Positions 22,351-34,423 are shown, numbered from the stretch's first letter. The stretch is DNA of 64,000 nt from Thereva unica (GCA_949987705.1 OX465283.1:89533313-89597312), one strand, 5' to 3'. Notes: generated by a model from the sequence alone, not told the origin. Numbers and translations are program-made.

Positions 22351-23556
22351 TTGGGAATGGCACCAACAAAGCGTAAAGGGGCAAATACTGCTCCACCATC
22401 GGATGAAGATGAACCGCAAGGGGAAGTCCAATCTGCAGCAGAGGCTCAACCAGAGGCTGGCACTAGTGAGCAAGATCGAGATGCCGTTCTCAACTCGATG
22501 TCCGAGGAATTAGCAGCCGTAAAACATGAACTAGCCAGACTGCAAGACCGATATGAAAGGTCGACACAACTTCAGCAGACCAGGGTAAGCCTGGAAGGGC
22601 CTTCCACGCAGACCCGCCGTACTTCCGCCCCCATTGATTCAGATCATACCGGAACCTGTCCCCGCACTCTCAGCGTGAGCGGTCGACCTAGCCCACACCA
22701 CGAGCAGGTGGGACCCGCTTTTAGACGGAAGTCCCCAGTGTTGAGCTGGAACATCAAATTTTCAGGCCGGCCAGGAGAAACCTCGGCCGAAGAATTTCTT
22801 TACCGAATCGAGGCCAGAGCGAGGGATGATGAAATCCCAAACTTAGAATTAGTCAGAAATGTAGTCGCTCTATTAACGGGACCCGCGGAAGAGTGGTACT
22901 GGACGCAATTTCGTCGACAACAACCCAGCCCCTTGTGGACGGACTTCAAGGGGGAGTTACTTGATCAATTTGGAGGGCGGGAGTCAGATTATGAGATTAT
23001 CAAAGAGCTGCTGGAGACCAAACAACTTGGTCAGCCCTACGATACTGACGCTTCCAAGATGTTGGCACTCGCAAACCGCTTGTCTCGCCCAATGCCCTCC
23101 GCGGAGCTGGTACGTATTGTCATGGGCAACCTTAACGCCACCTTAGGGTCCGCGATAATAGGATCGACCTATGACAATGTGAGTCAGCTCTGCGAAGCGT
23201 GCATTCGTGTGGAGAGGTGGCAACGAGCCAAGAAAGAAGAGAGTCGACACACGTATAAGGTGCACGAGCTGGACGACTTCTGCCCGCAGCAACCAGTAGC
23301 GAACTACTCGAATCATTCCTATGACATCCCAACACCACTCGTTGATGAAATGAATGTTGGCCATTCACCACGCCGTCCGGTCACCTGCTGGAATTGCCGA
23401 CAAGAGGGTCACACCTTTGTTGATTGTCCCTCGCCGGAACGAAAAATCTTCTGCTACCGATGTGGGCGACCGGAAGCCTACACCACAACTTGTCCATCCT
23501 GTTCGGGAAACCCGAAGCAGGGTGCGAGACCCCGGGGAGGTCCGCGCCCGACTTAG
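22351..23556 (+). CDS. gag: gypsy Gag polyprotein
   Basis: 401 residues starting MGMAPTKRKGANTAPPS. The N-terminal third is low-complexity and includes a short coiled-coil-like stretch (LAAVKHELARLQDRYERS). A retrotransposon capsid region follows, with FLYRIEARARDDEI and LLTGPAEEWYWTQF, then nucleocapsid zinc knuckles near the C-terminus. The first is a canonical CCHC (CWNCRQEGHTFVDC). The second (CYRCGRPEAYTTTC) has Ala where His is expected. Gag packages element RNA into particles in the cytoplasm. The frame is intact and overlaps pol in the -1 frame, so Gag-Pol is presumably made by -1 frameshifting in the 133-bp overlap (23424-23556). Confidence 0.9.
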   Translation: MGMAPTKRKGANTAPPSDEDEPQGEVQSAAEAQPEAGTSEQDRDAVLNSMSEELAAVKHELARLQDRYERSTQLQQTRVSLEGPSTQTRRTSAPIDSDHTGTCPRTLSVSGRPSPHHEQVGPAFRRKSPVLSWNIKFSGRPGETSAEEFLYRIEARARDDEIPNLELVRNVVALLTGPAEEWYWTQFRRQQPSPLWTDFKGELLDQFGGRESDYEIIKELLETKQLGQPYDTDASKMLALANRLSRPMPSAELVRIVMGNLNATLGSAIIGSTYDNVSQLCEACIRVERWQRAKKEESRHTYKVHELDDFCPQQPVANYSNHSYDIPTPLVDEMNVGHSPRRPVTCWNCRQEGHTFVDCPSPERKIFCYRCGRPEAYTTTCPSCSGNPKQGARPRGGPRPT

Positions 23557-26522
23557 TCTCTGACGATCACATTAATCAATCTGACGTTCATTCTTATCCA
23601 CCCGCCATGTCTACTAGTTCAATGGACAGCTCTGACCTGTCGATAATGGAACCCTTACCGGTTTTCCCTTCTCCACAGTCCAGGACCTCTTATATGATGC
23701 GATGGGTAAACTATCACAAGGTCCGGAATCGGATCTTTGGGAAAAACGACGCAAAGATCCCACGAGTCCGCCAGAGGGCCATCGAAAAACAACTACTGTC
23801 CAAAATGGCCATTTCTACCATACTGACTGACGCCGCTGATGAGCGACCATTTACTAATGTCCAAATTCTAGGGGAAAGCATAACCGGGTTGTTGGACAGC
23901 GGGGCAAACATTAGCTGCCTGGGAAGAGGGGCAGAGTCGCTCCTCCAGAATCACCCAGAGGCACAGCTATACCGCCTGCAAGCCTCTGTCGAAACAGCCA
24001 ACGGTACCTCTAACCAGATTTTGGGCTACATCACGGTCCCTGTGACCTATGGGTCCCGGACAAAACCTTTGAATATATATGTAGCCCCTAGTCTAAAGCA
24101 ACGATTGTATCTCGGTACTGACTTTTGGAAAGCCTTTAATCTGGCCCCACATATTATTGGCGAAATACAGCTATCCCCAAAACCCGATCCAAACTGCCAT
24201 CACCTTGCGGAAGCCCAGCAGGCGCGGTTGAACCAGGCCAAAGCACGGTTCCCGTCATCTGACACCTGTGGCCTCGGCAAGACACACTTGGAACAGCATG
24301 TCATCGACACTGGCGAGGCGGTGCCCGTTAAGCAGAGGCACTACCCGGTCTCTCCTGCCATCCAGACCCTCATGTATGAGGAGGTGGATCGCATGCTGAG
24401 TCTAGGTGTGATTGAAGAGAGCAACAGTCCGTGGAACTCGCCTGTGGTACTGGTTCGAAAGCCCGGCAAAATACGGCTTTGCCTGGACTCCCGCAAGGTG
24501 AATGCAGTGACGGTGAAGGACGCGTACCCGTTGCCCCACATTGATGGTCTATTGGGACGATTACAAGATACTAAATACATCTCCGCCATCGATCTGAAAG
24601 ATGCTTTTTGGCAGATTCCTCTGGAGGAAAAATCAAGAGAAAAGACCGCTTTCACCGTCCCAGGACGACCGTTGTATCAGTATACCGTGATGCCATTCGG
24701 TCTTTGTAATGCTCCACAGCGCATGTGCCGCCTGATGGACAAAGCGATACCGGGCTCACTGCGGGAAAACGTATTCGTTTATTTGGATGATCTTCTAGTG
24801 GTATCCGCTGATTTTGAAACTCACGTCAGGCTGCTGGAACGAGTCGCTGACTGCCTTCGCCTTGCTGGTTTAACAGTGAATCTGGCCAAAAGCCGGTTCT
24901 GTGTAAGGGAGGTGAAGTATCTCGGTTTTATTATCGGTGACGGTTCACTTAAAACTGACCCAGACAAGGTGGCGGCCATCAGAGATTTCCCGACTCCAAA
25001 GTCAACCAAGCAGGTTAGGCGATTTCTGGGCATGACGGGATGGTATAGGCGCTTCATAGGCAACTATGCAAGCATCGCCTCCCCCATCACGGACTGTCTG
25101 AAAAGCGCCAAATTTGCTTGGACCGACGAGGCTCAAAAAGCCTTCATGGAGCTGAAGGAATTGATGATGTCCGCTCTCTTGCTGGTCACCCCTGACTTCA
25201 CCCGCCCATTCTTCATACAATGTGATGCGAGCAAGACGGGGGTGGGAAGCGTCTTATTCCAGAAGTATGGCGAAGACGAACACCCCATTGCATACTTTTC
25301 CAAAAAGTTAAACAGCGCACAACGCAATTATTCCATCACGGAATTGGAATGCTACGCCGCGGTGCTGAGCGTTAAAAAGTTTCGAGCATATGTGGAGGGC
25401 CACACCTTCACAATCATTACCGACCATGCTAGCCTGAAGTGGCTCATGAGCCAGACCGACCTAAGCGGCCGATTGGCTCGCTGGAGTTTAAAACTTCAGG
25501 GCTTCCAATTTTCGATAGAGCACCGCAAGGGTAGCCAGAACGTGGTGCCGGACGCGTTGTCACGCGTCAACTGTGTGGACGATCTGTCCTTCAGTCGTGA
25601 CGTGGACCTTACATCTCCCGCCTTTAGATCTGAGGACTACCAGCGTCTCGCTGACCAAATCAACGAGAAGGCTGGCCAGTTACCCGATCTCCAGGTGTCA
25701 GACGGGTACGTGTTCCACCGTTCGTCCCCGCGCACTGGCGACCCTATCGCGGACGACCTGTCCTGGAAGTTGTGGATCCCTGGGGAACTTCATCCGGTTA
25801 CCTCAGAAACTTCACAGGCAGCCACCGATTTTCTAGAACGCCGTATTTTTCACGCTTTCGGAGTGCCCGAAGTGATATTTACTGATAACGGTCGACACTT
25901 TACTTCGAAAGAATTTGAGAAGTTGATGGCTGACTATGGGGTGAAACACCTAAGAACAGCAATATATTCCCCACACCCAAACGCCTCCGAGCGTGTTAAC
26001 CGATCCATATTGGCTGCAATTAGAGCCTATCTGTCCGATGACCACCGTAAGTGGACCAAACGTCTATCGGCCATAGAATGTGCGCTCCGCAGCTCCCACC
26101 ATGAAGCAATCGGAATTTCCCCGTACCAAGTCCTATTCGGTTACCCAATGATCCTTCATGGATCCGCCTATCCGATACTGAAGAAACTAGGGGCCTTACG
26201 GGATGGGGATATCGACGTACTCCCCTTGGCAGACCGGCAGCAATTCCTGCGAGATCAGGTTGAGCAAAAGCTGGTGGAAGCACATTCGCGGCACCAAAAG
26301 TCCTACGATCTGCGATGCCGACCAGTAAGCTTTGACCCCGGGCAGATAGTGTTCAGGAGAAACTTTAGCGTTAGCAACAAGGCTGAATGTTTTAACGCGA
26401 AATTGGCAGCAAAATTTTTGAAAGCACGCGTTAGAAGAAAAGTTGGTTATAGTCGCTATGAGTTGGAAGATTTGAAAGGACGGTCTCTGGGCATATATCA
26501 CGGCAAGGACATCCGCCGATAA
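23424..26522 (+). pseudogene. pol: gypsy Pol polyprotein with internally deleted integrase
   Basis: A 1032-codon open frame. Domains in order: aspartic protease with LLDSGANISCLG near residue 157; RT from about 315 with LRLCLDSRKVN-like finger motifs, SAIDLKDAFWQIPL and the catalytic YLDDL near 451; RNase H with QCDASKTGVGSVL near 595 and TDHASLKWL near 666; then integrase. At about residue 789 (nt 25790-25800) the text jumps from WIPGELHPV to TSQAATDFLERRIF. The zinc-binding HHCC and the first catalytic Asp are therefore missing, while TDNGRHF and the later Glu region remain. The deletion is in frame, so it does not show as a stop. Protease, RT and RNase H could still be made, but integrase cannot be catalytic. 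Confidence 0.9.
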
Positions 26523-27375
26523 ATGCCCCGTCATCGAAGCAAGTCTACACCCGAGTAGCCCTAAGAAGGCATCTCGCCGGCTTAACCGGTTAATAATAGG
26601 GTACCCGCTGAGGTCCGCTTAGGTAGCTTCCCTAGCGGATGGTACACCTCATTATCACACTTGGTCGTCTGGGACCAAGCTTCCATGTCAGAATTTATCT
26701 TGGGGCTGCCAGACCAGTTCTCTTCGGGACGAGGTCGCCTCGTTTTATTCCCTCACTCTGAGACCAAGTAGACCTTACCGGTCAAAGTGCTTGCTGCGGT
26801 ACCTTACCCCTTATACTTCTATCTTTATCCACTTTTATCTTTCCTCCTATTTAAAGTTTCAATCCATAGATTTTTCCTTGCAGCAGCCCCTGCATTCAAT
26901 TAGTTCCCGTCAAGCTGGCTTGGAGTCTGGCTATCAGGCGTTATAATGCCTGGCACTGCGCGAGCTGGTCTTGACCATGGTTCCACTAGCTTTTTCTGTA
27001 GTCTTTTTAGTATGGTCGGACGCACACCTGGTACCGGGTCCTCACCGTCTGGGCTAACCGCCTGACCTTGCGACAGGCCCGATGCCACGGTTAACTTATA
27101 GTGTGTGTTTTCGGTGGGGTTTGGCTGCAAGTGGCTGATGTCCACTTGGCCAGGCCGTTGGTTGCCTGGTGGCGTTCGTGTTGTCCTTCAAGTGCTATCC
27201 GACCCCGATTTTATAGCTCTCTGGCGTCTCGCCTTCCTGGGGCGGTTGCTGACCAGTCGTGGAGGGGCGACAGAGCGGCTTCCATCCACAAACAGGGGTT
27301 CTCACTTCTATCTACTTTTATAATTCTTTCTACCTCGTATATTCATCTTTCCTTTTCAAGATTAGTATAATTATA

Positions 27376-27419
27376 CTTAATCTCAGGGTCGTGGGACGAG
27401 CCACACGTTTGGGTGGCCA
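27376..27419 (+). repeat. tRNA-Lys(CTT) 3'-half-like sequence ending in CCA
   Basis: The stretch starts CTTAATCTCAGGGTCGTGGG, which matches insect tRNA-Lys from the CTT anticodon onward. It continues through a degenerate T-arm (ACGAGCCACACG) to GGGTGGCCA. Because CCA is added after transcription in eukaryotes, its presence hints at copying from a mature tRNA. The match is imperfect and the terminal GGCCA could be chance. Confidence 0.5.
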
Positions 27420-27506
27420 CAAATGGCCTAATATTCCCACTTCATGCATATTTATATGCCCTTTTCAGACATAATTTTTTCTCAAATCCTTATATTCTCC
27501 TTTTTG

Positions 27507-27570
27507 CCCGGCTAGCTCAATCGGAGAGCAGGAGATTTTTGATTTCAAGAATTGAATCGAACAACACTTG
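27507..27570 (+). pseudogene. Degenerate tRNA-Lys-like 5' region
   Basis: GCCCGGCTAGCTCAATCGG followed by AGAGCAGGAGA matches the acceptor, D-arm and anticodon stem of tRNA-Lys. The sequence after it (TTTTTGATTTCAAGAATTGA) is a poor anticodon and T-arm, so it is not a functional tRNA. It lies 88 bp after the 3'-half-like sequence, in the reverse of normal order. Confidence 0.5.
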
Positions 27571-28166
27571 ATTTTAGACGTATTACCGATATACGATATA
27601 AAAAACTTATTTGATTAACCAATTTTATGACTTTTACCAATTCAGTTAATGCCTTAGTATTATTTGCCTCACCCCTCCTAGTGATAAACGTTAAATAGCC
27701 GTACAAAGACTCGAGGCCTCCGTTTGTTTTTTTTCGCGCCCCCTCTCCTCAGACGACTTCAAAGTGGCGCGTGTTGTAACGGACGCCCTATGAGACTTAG
27801 GCAACCTGCGTTCCTCAATGGACATTCTCACCATAGTATTACGTCCCCACAGCTAAAGTATCTAACCAAGTAACTAACTATGTAAATAAAGCATCTATAC
27901 GAAAAGAAAAAAATTTATTCTGTACAAATACTAAATAGTATCACAAACGAATTGAATTGAAATGTTCGACTAATAGCTTCAGTCATGGTAAAGACATAAT
28001 AGTAATAATAACATAAACAAAACGAACAAGAAAAAAAGGAAAAAATCAGAAATTCGCAAAAGTTTATTCTCATTATTGTCAACTAATCCGCGGTGTTATG
28101 TTTTACAACGAGCCGATATGAACTACATATTATGGAAGTGACGAGAAGAGTGGAGAATTCACAACA

Positions 28167-28424
28167 ATGTCTTTAAGCCATGGCAATTTTAATATGGCTA
28201 AAACATTTTATTCATACCTTCTGTGTACCGAACCAGAAGCACTAAAGTCCCGTGAAAATATGCAACCAACTGAAACGAACCATTTTTTTAAAAAAATTCC
28301 AATTGACAATCTTGCCAAGATTCTTGGCGATATTGCTAAGGGCATCGAACGCACCAGTCAACGTGGGATGAAAGCTTCCGAGGGCGGACGATCGGAACCC
28401 AAGAGGAACGGAGTGAAAAAGTAA
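28167..28424 (+). CDS. 85-residue ORF inside the 3' LTR (second copy)
   Basis: Same ORF as in the 5' LTR, starting MSLSHGNFNMAKTF. It has C in place of F in the YSYLLF segment and K in place of N in EALNSREN. The lack of frame-breaking changes is expected for such young LTRs and so says little about selection. Function unknown. Confidence 0.3.
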   Translation: MSLSHGNFNMAKTFYSYLLCTEPEALKSRENMQPTETNHFFKKIPIDNLAKILGDIAKGIERTSQRGMKASEGGRSEPKRNGVKK

Positions 28425-30557
28425 AAAGAGCGGTCCGGGAGAAAGTGGCTGACGTGTGAGTCGACAGTTTTTTGGGAGCAGTCAGTCAGAGCAGTTGGTT
28501 TTTTTTGGAACTCGGAGGGCAAGCATACAAGTCGGTGAAGAAGTAGTGAGTTAGTTGCCCCGAGAATAGTTTTTTTTAAAAATGAAAAAAAAAAAAAGAA
28601 AATAGTAAGAAAATTTATTGAATAAAAAAAAAAAAAAAAGGAGAAAAAGGACCGAACGGCGATAGGCGCTGTGAGACCGAGAAGCTGGACACAAAAGGCG
28701 GCACGTGTGGCTGTAGCGGTGATATTGCAGAAAAGGTTGCGCTATAAGTATCCATCCAAAGGAGATATATGAACATATTACGAGGCGCAAGCAACGGAGA
28801 CGCAGCCAATAAAGAACAAAAGAAGAAAAAAAAGCTAACGGAATGGAGAGGCAAACAAAACGGTACTCGTAAATCGGAGTGGAAGTTAGATCCCGTTACA
28901 ACAGCGGTTTTATCCAGATAAGTTATTAAGAATTAAATTAAAGCTTTATTTCTGAATGTTTTATAAAAAAAAGAAGGAAAATTTCTCATTAGTGATTAAT
29001 ATATTGTTACGTACATAAGGTGATATCAATATACTAATATAATGACTTAATAGGTGTCAGGAATTAGTTCAAGTTTTCTTAAAGTGTCAAAATTTTTTTT
29101 ACTTTCGTGGTTAATATCACGCCATTCAAACGAAATGGAATCAGTTTTGAATAGTAGTTAGTTTTTTTCGAATACATCAAGGTTTTTGCCTTTTTTTATG
29201 ATAAATATCACACCTATTCAACTTAAACGATATGAATACTTATATTCGTGTAGAATTTGACCTTTTGATCTGGTGGTGAATAACATTACGCCATTTTAAA
29301 CATTAATGCTACTTAAAAGAAAAAATTTTTTTTATTATACATATTAACTATAAATAAGCAATTATAAATTATACTTATGCTTCTTAAAGAATTTGGTAAT
29401 GGTGACAGAATTTTGTTTTTTATGATAAATATCACACCCATTCAACTTAAACGATATGAATACTTATATTCGTGTAGAATTTGACCTTTTGATCTGGTGG
29501 TGAATAACATTACGCCATTTTAAACATTAATACTACTTATAAAATTTTTTTATTATACATATTAACTATATTAATAAGCCATTATATATTACGCTTATAT
29601 GCTGCTTAAAGAATTTGGAAATGGTGACAGAATTTTGGTTAATTAATAAAATATTACAGTATTGTTAGGAACTTAATGAATTAAGTTACTTGGAAGTTAT
29701 TTTGATCGATCCAATTGTAATAACGTTTAAGGAATTATTTTGTTTGATTATTGTATACTGCGGTATGATATTTTGGAATCTTCATCACTAAATTGACTTT
29801 GAGTTTTAGTATGAGTTGGAATATAATTGAATTTACTCGGTCAAAAAAATGATATTTTCATGACTTTCTTTATCTTTTATGATGTTTCGGAAGGTTATAC
29901 ATGACGATCTTCAGTTCTACTTTGTGTATTTTGTGGCTTTCGGTTAGGAGCATGTATATTTAGTTGAAGTAACTGTTGTTCTGCTATTAGGGCAAGTTGA
30001 CTTAAGTTTAGTTGTGACTATCGAGGAGCTATTTGCTTTAGACTTTTGAGTTGTTTTTCTTTTCTTTGGTTGAGTATTTTCCTTAAGTTTTGGAGGTTTA
30101 GTTTAGTACTATTTTCCGGCCATAAATATTGATTTCTCTGTTGTCCGTTTATTTTAGAGAGAATTAGAGGTATTTGAGGCATTCGACGGTTGTTTTGGTC
30201 ATATTGCTTGAGTATTATCATGATTCTTGTCCTTATGGTGATATAACAGTATATTGGTTGTTGAGTTAATTTGTCTTACCTTACCTTTACCACGGCTTCC
30301 GAAAGATGAAGAAATAACGAAAGGTGTTCGGAAAGTAAATTTTTTTTAAAGATAGTAATTGATTTAAAGATCAGGAATTGTTACAAAAGAAAAAGGTTAG
30401 TGCGAACCCAATTCCAAGTATCATAGGTAGTCCCGCGAATTATTGTAATATGCATTGGCTAGGTACTAGTTTTAAGATTGTAAGAATTGATTAATTTTGC
30501 ACAGACCTGTATATAAGATTGTTATATTCGATTTAGTTCATATAAGGCACGACACAC

Positions 30558-32919
30558 AAAATACAAAAGGACATGGACATCACCAGATGGCAGGCATCAT
30601 AACCAAATTGACCATGTTCTAGTTGACACTAGGCATGGAAGCAGCATACTGGATGTAAGAAGTTTCCGAGGAGCGAATGTAGACACCGATCACTATCTAG
30701 TTGTTGGGAAAATGAGGACGAAAAAACTAGCGACAATAAATAGAAGAAACAATGATAGACAAATAAAGTGGAATATAGAAAAATTAAGAAATGTAGAATC
30801 AAAACAACAGTATGAAATTATGTTAACAGAAAAGCTTGAGCAAATAACAAGGAGTCTGGAAATGGAAACTGATCTGAACCTGATGTGGAACTCTATAAAA
30901 GAAAAAATTATAGAAACAAACAACTGTGTATTAGGCACACAAAACCACGAAATAAGGGGACATTGGTTTGATAATCAATGCAAGAGCAGCATTGAAATAA
31001 AAAACCATGCAAGACAGGTGTACCTAACAAGAATGACTAGAGGAAACCATGAGAAATATGTAGCAGCACGAAGAGACACGAATAAGTTATTAAGGAAAAA
31101 AAAAACGTGATTACTTCAGAATTAGAATAAGTGCGATCAAGCAAAGCTACAGTAATAAAGACACTAGAAGTTTCTACAAAGAAGTCAACATGATTAAGAA
31201 AGGATACAAACCCACCTGCACCATGGTAAGAAGAGAAGATGGTACTATAGCTAGTAGTATCGATGACATACTCGAGGTGTGGGAGAAATACTTTAGAGAC
31301 TTCTTCAAAGAAAATATAAGCCTAACACAGGGAGCAGCGGAAAACCGTAATACAGATGACCCAGAAAACGATACGCCAGAGCCTACAATAGAGGAAGTGG
31401 AAAATGCCATAGCGAAACTAAAAAATCACAAAGCTCCAGGTCCAGATGGCATACCCACGGAAATCTTAAAAAATGGTGGGGAGAAGTTATGCCAGGCCTT
31501 ACATAGTCTAATCATAAAACTATGGAGAAGCAGCAAGATGCCAGAAGAATGGCTTTTAGGCACAATAGTCCCAGTCCATAAAAAAGGTGAATTGATGAGC
31601 TGCAAAAACTACAGACCAATATCTCTTCTGAACACAGCTTACAAAGTGTTTTCACATATTTTATTTAATAGACTGAAACCACATTTGGAAGATAAAGTAG
31701 GTGATTACCAAGCAGGATTTAGAACGAACAGATCGACAACAGACCAGATTTTCATAATGAGACAAATACTTGAAAAATGCTGGGAAGAAAACATTGATAT
31801 ACATCTTCTTTTTATAGACTATAGAAATGCTTACGATCTGCTAAATAAAAGAGAGTTGTGGAATAAGATGGCTGAAATGGGTTTCCCCAGAAAATTAATA
31901 GATCTCTGCAGGATGACGACCAAAAATTGTGAAACACAAGTGAGAATACGAGGTTGTAACTCAACCAATTTTCCTCAAGAATCGGGTCTGCGACAAGGAG
32001 ATGCAATCTCACCAATACTTTTTAACATTGCTCTCGAAGCAATAATGAGAGAAACACAGCTTAATGGAGCAAATAGCATCTTCACAAGGAACATCCAGAT
32101 ACTAGCCTTCGCAGATGATATAGTCATAATTGGACGCAAAGCACAAGAGGTAAAGGAAACCTTTTTCAAGATTGTAGAAAGCTCAGCAAAGTTCAATCTA
32201 CGAGTAAATGACACAAAAACAAAATATATGATCGTATCAAAACAAGGACATCGGCTAGGACGAAGTATCAGCCTTGGCGATCATATTGTGGAAATTGTAG
32301 AAAACTTCATCTACTTAGGGACAATGCTTACTGCACAAAACCATATAAAGGACGACATCCATAGACGCATCGTAGCCGCAAATAAAACCTATTTCGCACT
32401 AGTCCCGGTCTTTAAAAACAAAGAAATTTCAAGACAATGCAAAATCAGACTATACAAAACGTTAATCCGCCCAGTTCTATGCTATGGGTCTGAGGCTTGG
32501 ACATTGACCCAACAAACAGAAAACCAGCTTAAAATCTTCGAAAGGAAGATCTTAAGAAGAATATTTGGCGCTGTAAGGGTTAACCAAAACGAATGGCGCA
32601 TTAGGACAAATGAGGAACTTCAACAAATGTATGACGACATAAACATATCTACATACATAAGATTGAACAGACTGCGATGGCTTGGACACGTTCTACGGGC
32701 TCCAGAAGAAAGAATGCTAGCCAGGATTTTTAATGGAAGACCATCTGGAAGAAGAAGAGTAGGACGACCAAGAAATAGGTGGATGGATGACGTGCTAGAA
32801 GACATACGAAAACTTCGTATATCAAACTGGAGAGAGCTAGCAAGACGTAGAGAAGACTGGAAGAGGAGACTTCAAGAGGCCCGAGTCCTGCAAGGACTGT
32901 AGCGCCATTTAAGAAGAAG
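30558..32919 (+). mobile_element. 5'-truncated RTE-like non-LTR retrotransposon
   Basis: It is bounded by the duplicated target AAGGCACGACACAC and ends in an AAG-repeat tail (TTTAAGAAGAAGAAG) rather than poly(A). Short microsatellite-like tails are typical of RTE-type elements. The 5' end starts inside the endonuclease domain. It is the youngest insertion of the nest, because it lies within the gypsy LTR. Confidence 0.88.
30559..32902 (+). pseudogene. RTE-like endonuclease-RT ORF, truncated, one frameshift
   Basis: The first frame (30559-31110) begins in the C-terminal part of an AP-type endonuclease (TWTSPDGRHHNQIDHVLVD, then GANVDTDHYLVVGK). It is broken in an A run at about 31096-31106. 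The second frame (31190-32902, 570 codons from Met) is the reverse transcriptase, with NYRPISLLNTAYK near residue 139, FIDYRNAYD at 208-216, GLRQGDAISPILFN at 266-279 and FADDIVII at 307-314. The C-terminal tail has FERKILRRIFGA, RLRWLGHVLRAPEER and GRRRVGRPRNRWMDD. The YRNAYD variant of the usual aromatic-acidic block and the GRPR.RW tail fit the RTE group. One frameshift apart, the RT is intact. Confidence 0.9.
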
Positions 32920-33581
32920 AAGGCACGACACACTTGAGTTATAGCTAAGATTATATGTACCACTGATGTTGAAAATAAATTTGAGAAAATAAGAAAAAAA
33001 AAGGGAACAAAAGTAAATTGAGGCTCTTATTTCGAATATTCGCTATTCCGCTCCTTCCACAACAATTTTTGTAGATTGACAACGATGGACCAGGGATCGT
33101 AAACTTCAAGGACATAGGGTCCCCGGGCTAGGGGATGCCCCGAACAAGGTAGGTACCCCAATGTGGGCTGCGACATCTCCCTGCAGCCCTGATGGTTTGA
33201 AACAGTGACCATGCATGGCATAAAGATTCGACGGCTTCCCTCTCGTTCAGCACAAAACCCCCCTGTCGCATGACTCAATTGTCTTTATAGCACGCGGACT
33301 TTTTCCATTGTCAGCTAACTGTCGGCCAATGGCCATCCCTGCACCAAGAACCCCCCCCACGGCGAGCTAAGCAGCGCAGCGCTAGGCGTGCTAATTGTCG
33401 GTGCAGAGGAGACCTCCCTTCCTCGCGATAGATGTTGGTGGTTTTATTTCCTTCTGCCACATTTGGTCTTCTGGACTCACCTTCCCACTACGATTTTTTT
33501 ATGCTGTCCTGGTATATCTTCTTCCCGTTGCTCTTCGTGTCCAGAACACAGTACATGACCCCCTAACGACAGTTACAAATC

Positions 33582-34423
33582 AATTCATCGTTGATATGTT
33601 TGCGAAAATCGAAGCTGAACGGCTTCTTTTCCTTCGTTTAAATCAAAGGAAACTTCGGGCCGAAGAGTATATTCACTTACGTGATGCCATTGCGAATGAT
33701 GGCCGCGTAGCTAATATTGGACAAAATGTAATACTTCCAGCTACTTACACAGGCAGCCCACGGCACATGCACGAATACGCACAAGATGCCATGACGTATG
33801 TCCGAAAACATGGCCGTCCCGATCTTTTCATCACATGCACATGTAACCCGAATTGGAAAGAAATCACAGATTTACTGTTGACATGTCAAACATCGATTCA
33901 TCGACATGATCTTATAGCCAGAGTTTTCAAGCAAAAGCTTATGCGTCTTATGGATCTCATCATGAAAAATCACATATATGGTGAAGTACGCTGCTGGATG
34001 TATTCTATTGAGTGGCAAAATAGAGGTCTGCCACACGCTCACATTTTGATTTGGTTGAAGGAAAAAATTGTTCCAACGCAAATCGATAATATTATATCTG
34101 CTGAGCTCCCCCATCAGCAAGAGGATCCAATACTTTTTGAAGTTATTAAAAAAAATAATATTCACGGGCCATGTGGAGCATTAAATCGCAATTCACCTTG
34201 CATGAAAGACGGAAAATGCACCAAAAAATATCCACGTCAAATGCATCATGAAACACAAACTGGTGATGACGGATATCCACAGTACAGACGACGAAAACCA
34301 GAAGATGGTGGCCACACAGCCACAATTAAAATCAATAATGTGGACGTTGTCATCGATAACAGATGGGTGGTTCCTTACACACCGATTGATGTTATACTTA
34401 AAAAATTTAATTATATGTTATAA
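33582..34423 (+). pseudogene. Helitron Rep-helicase, Rep domain (second part)
   Basis: After the gypsy element the Rep frame resumes with IVDMFAKIEAERLLFLR-type sequence and 'LPATYTGSPRHMHEYAQDA'. The Rep motif FITCTCNPNW follows, then the HUH metal-binding motif NRGLPHAHILIW (HAH codons at 34034-34042) and CMKDGKCTKKYP. It ends after RWVVPYTPIDVILKKFNYML. In complete Helitrons this point is followed by the catalytic tyrosine motif and an SF1 helicase of over 500 residues; neither is present before the 3' terminus 140 bp on. The copy therefore lost the second half by internal deletion. Confidence 0.9.

Larger units (their letters stand above)
26523..27774 (+). other. 3' non-coding region of the gypsy element
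   Basis: No env-like or other credible ORF lies between pol and the 3' LTR. The region contains the diverged copy of the leader repeat (26910-27090) and two tRNA-Lys-like segments (27376-27419 and 27507-27570). A clear polypurine tract directly before the LTR is not obvious; the last bases are AAAGTGGCGCGTGT. Confidence 0.6.
17436..33577 (+). mobile_element. Ty3/gypsy LTR retrotransposon with 3.4-kb LTRs
   Basis: The LTRs start TGTAAC and end GTTACA. The element is flanked by a 4-bp duplication AATC (17432-17435, 33578-33581). Internal order is PBS, long leader, gag, pol (protease, RT, RNase H, integrase), long 3' non-coding region, LTR. No env is seen. The two LTRs are nearly identical, so insertion was recent. 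The integrase is internally deleted, so this copy could not have integrated using its own integrase. The right LTR is split by an RTE-like insertion. Confidence 0.93.
27775..33577 (+). repeat. 3' LTR of the gypsy element, split by a non-LTR insertion
   Basis: It starts TGTAAC and ends GTTACA. The LTR sequence is 27775-30557 plus about 32934-33577, interrupted by a 2.36-kb insertion with a 12-14-bp target duplication (AAGGCACGACACAC at 30544-30557 and 32920-32933). It also carries the 85-codon ORF (28167-28424). Confidence 0.92.

Noticed and set aside
26523..27774. An env gene for the gypsy element
   Set aside because: The 1.25 kb after pol has no long ORF and no signal peptide or fusion-type sequence.
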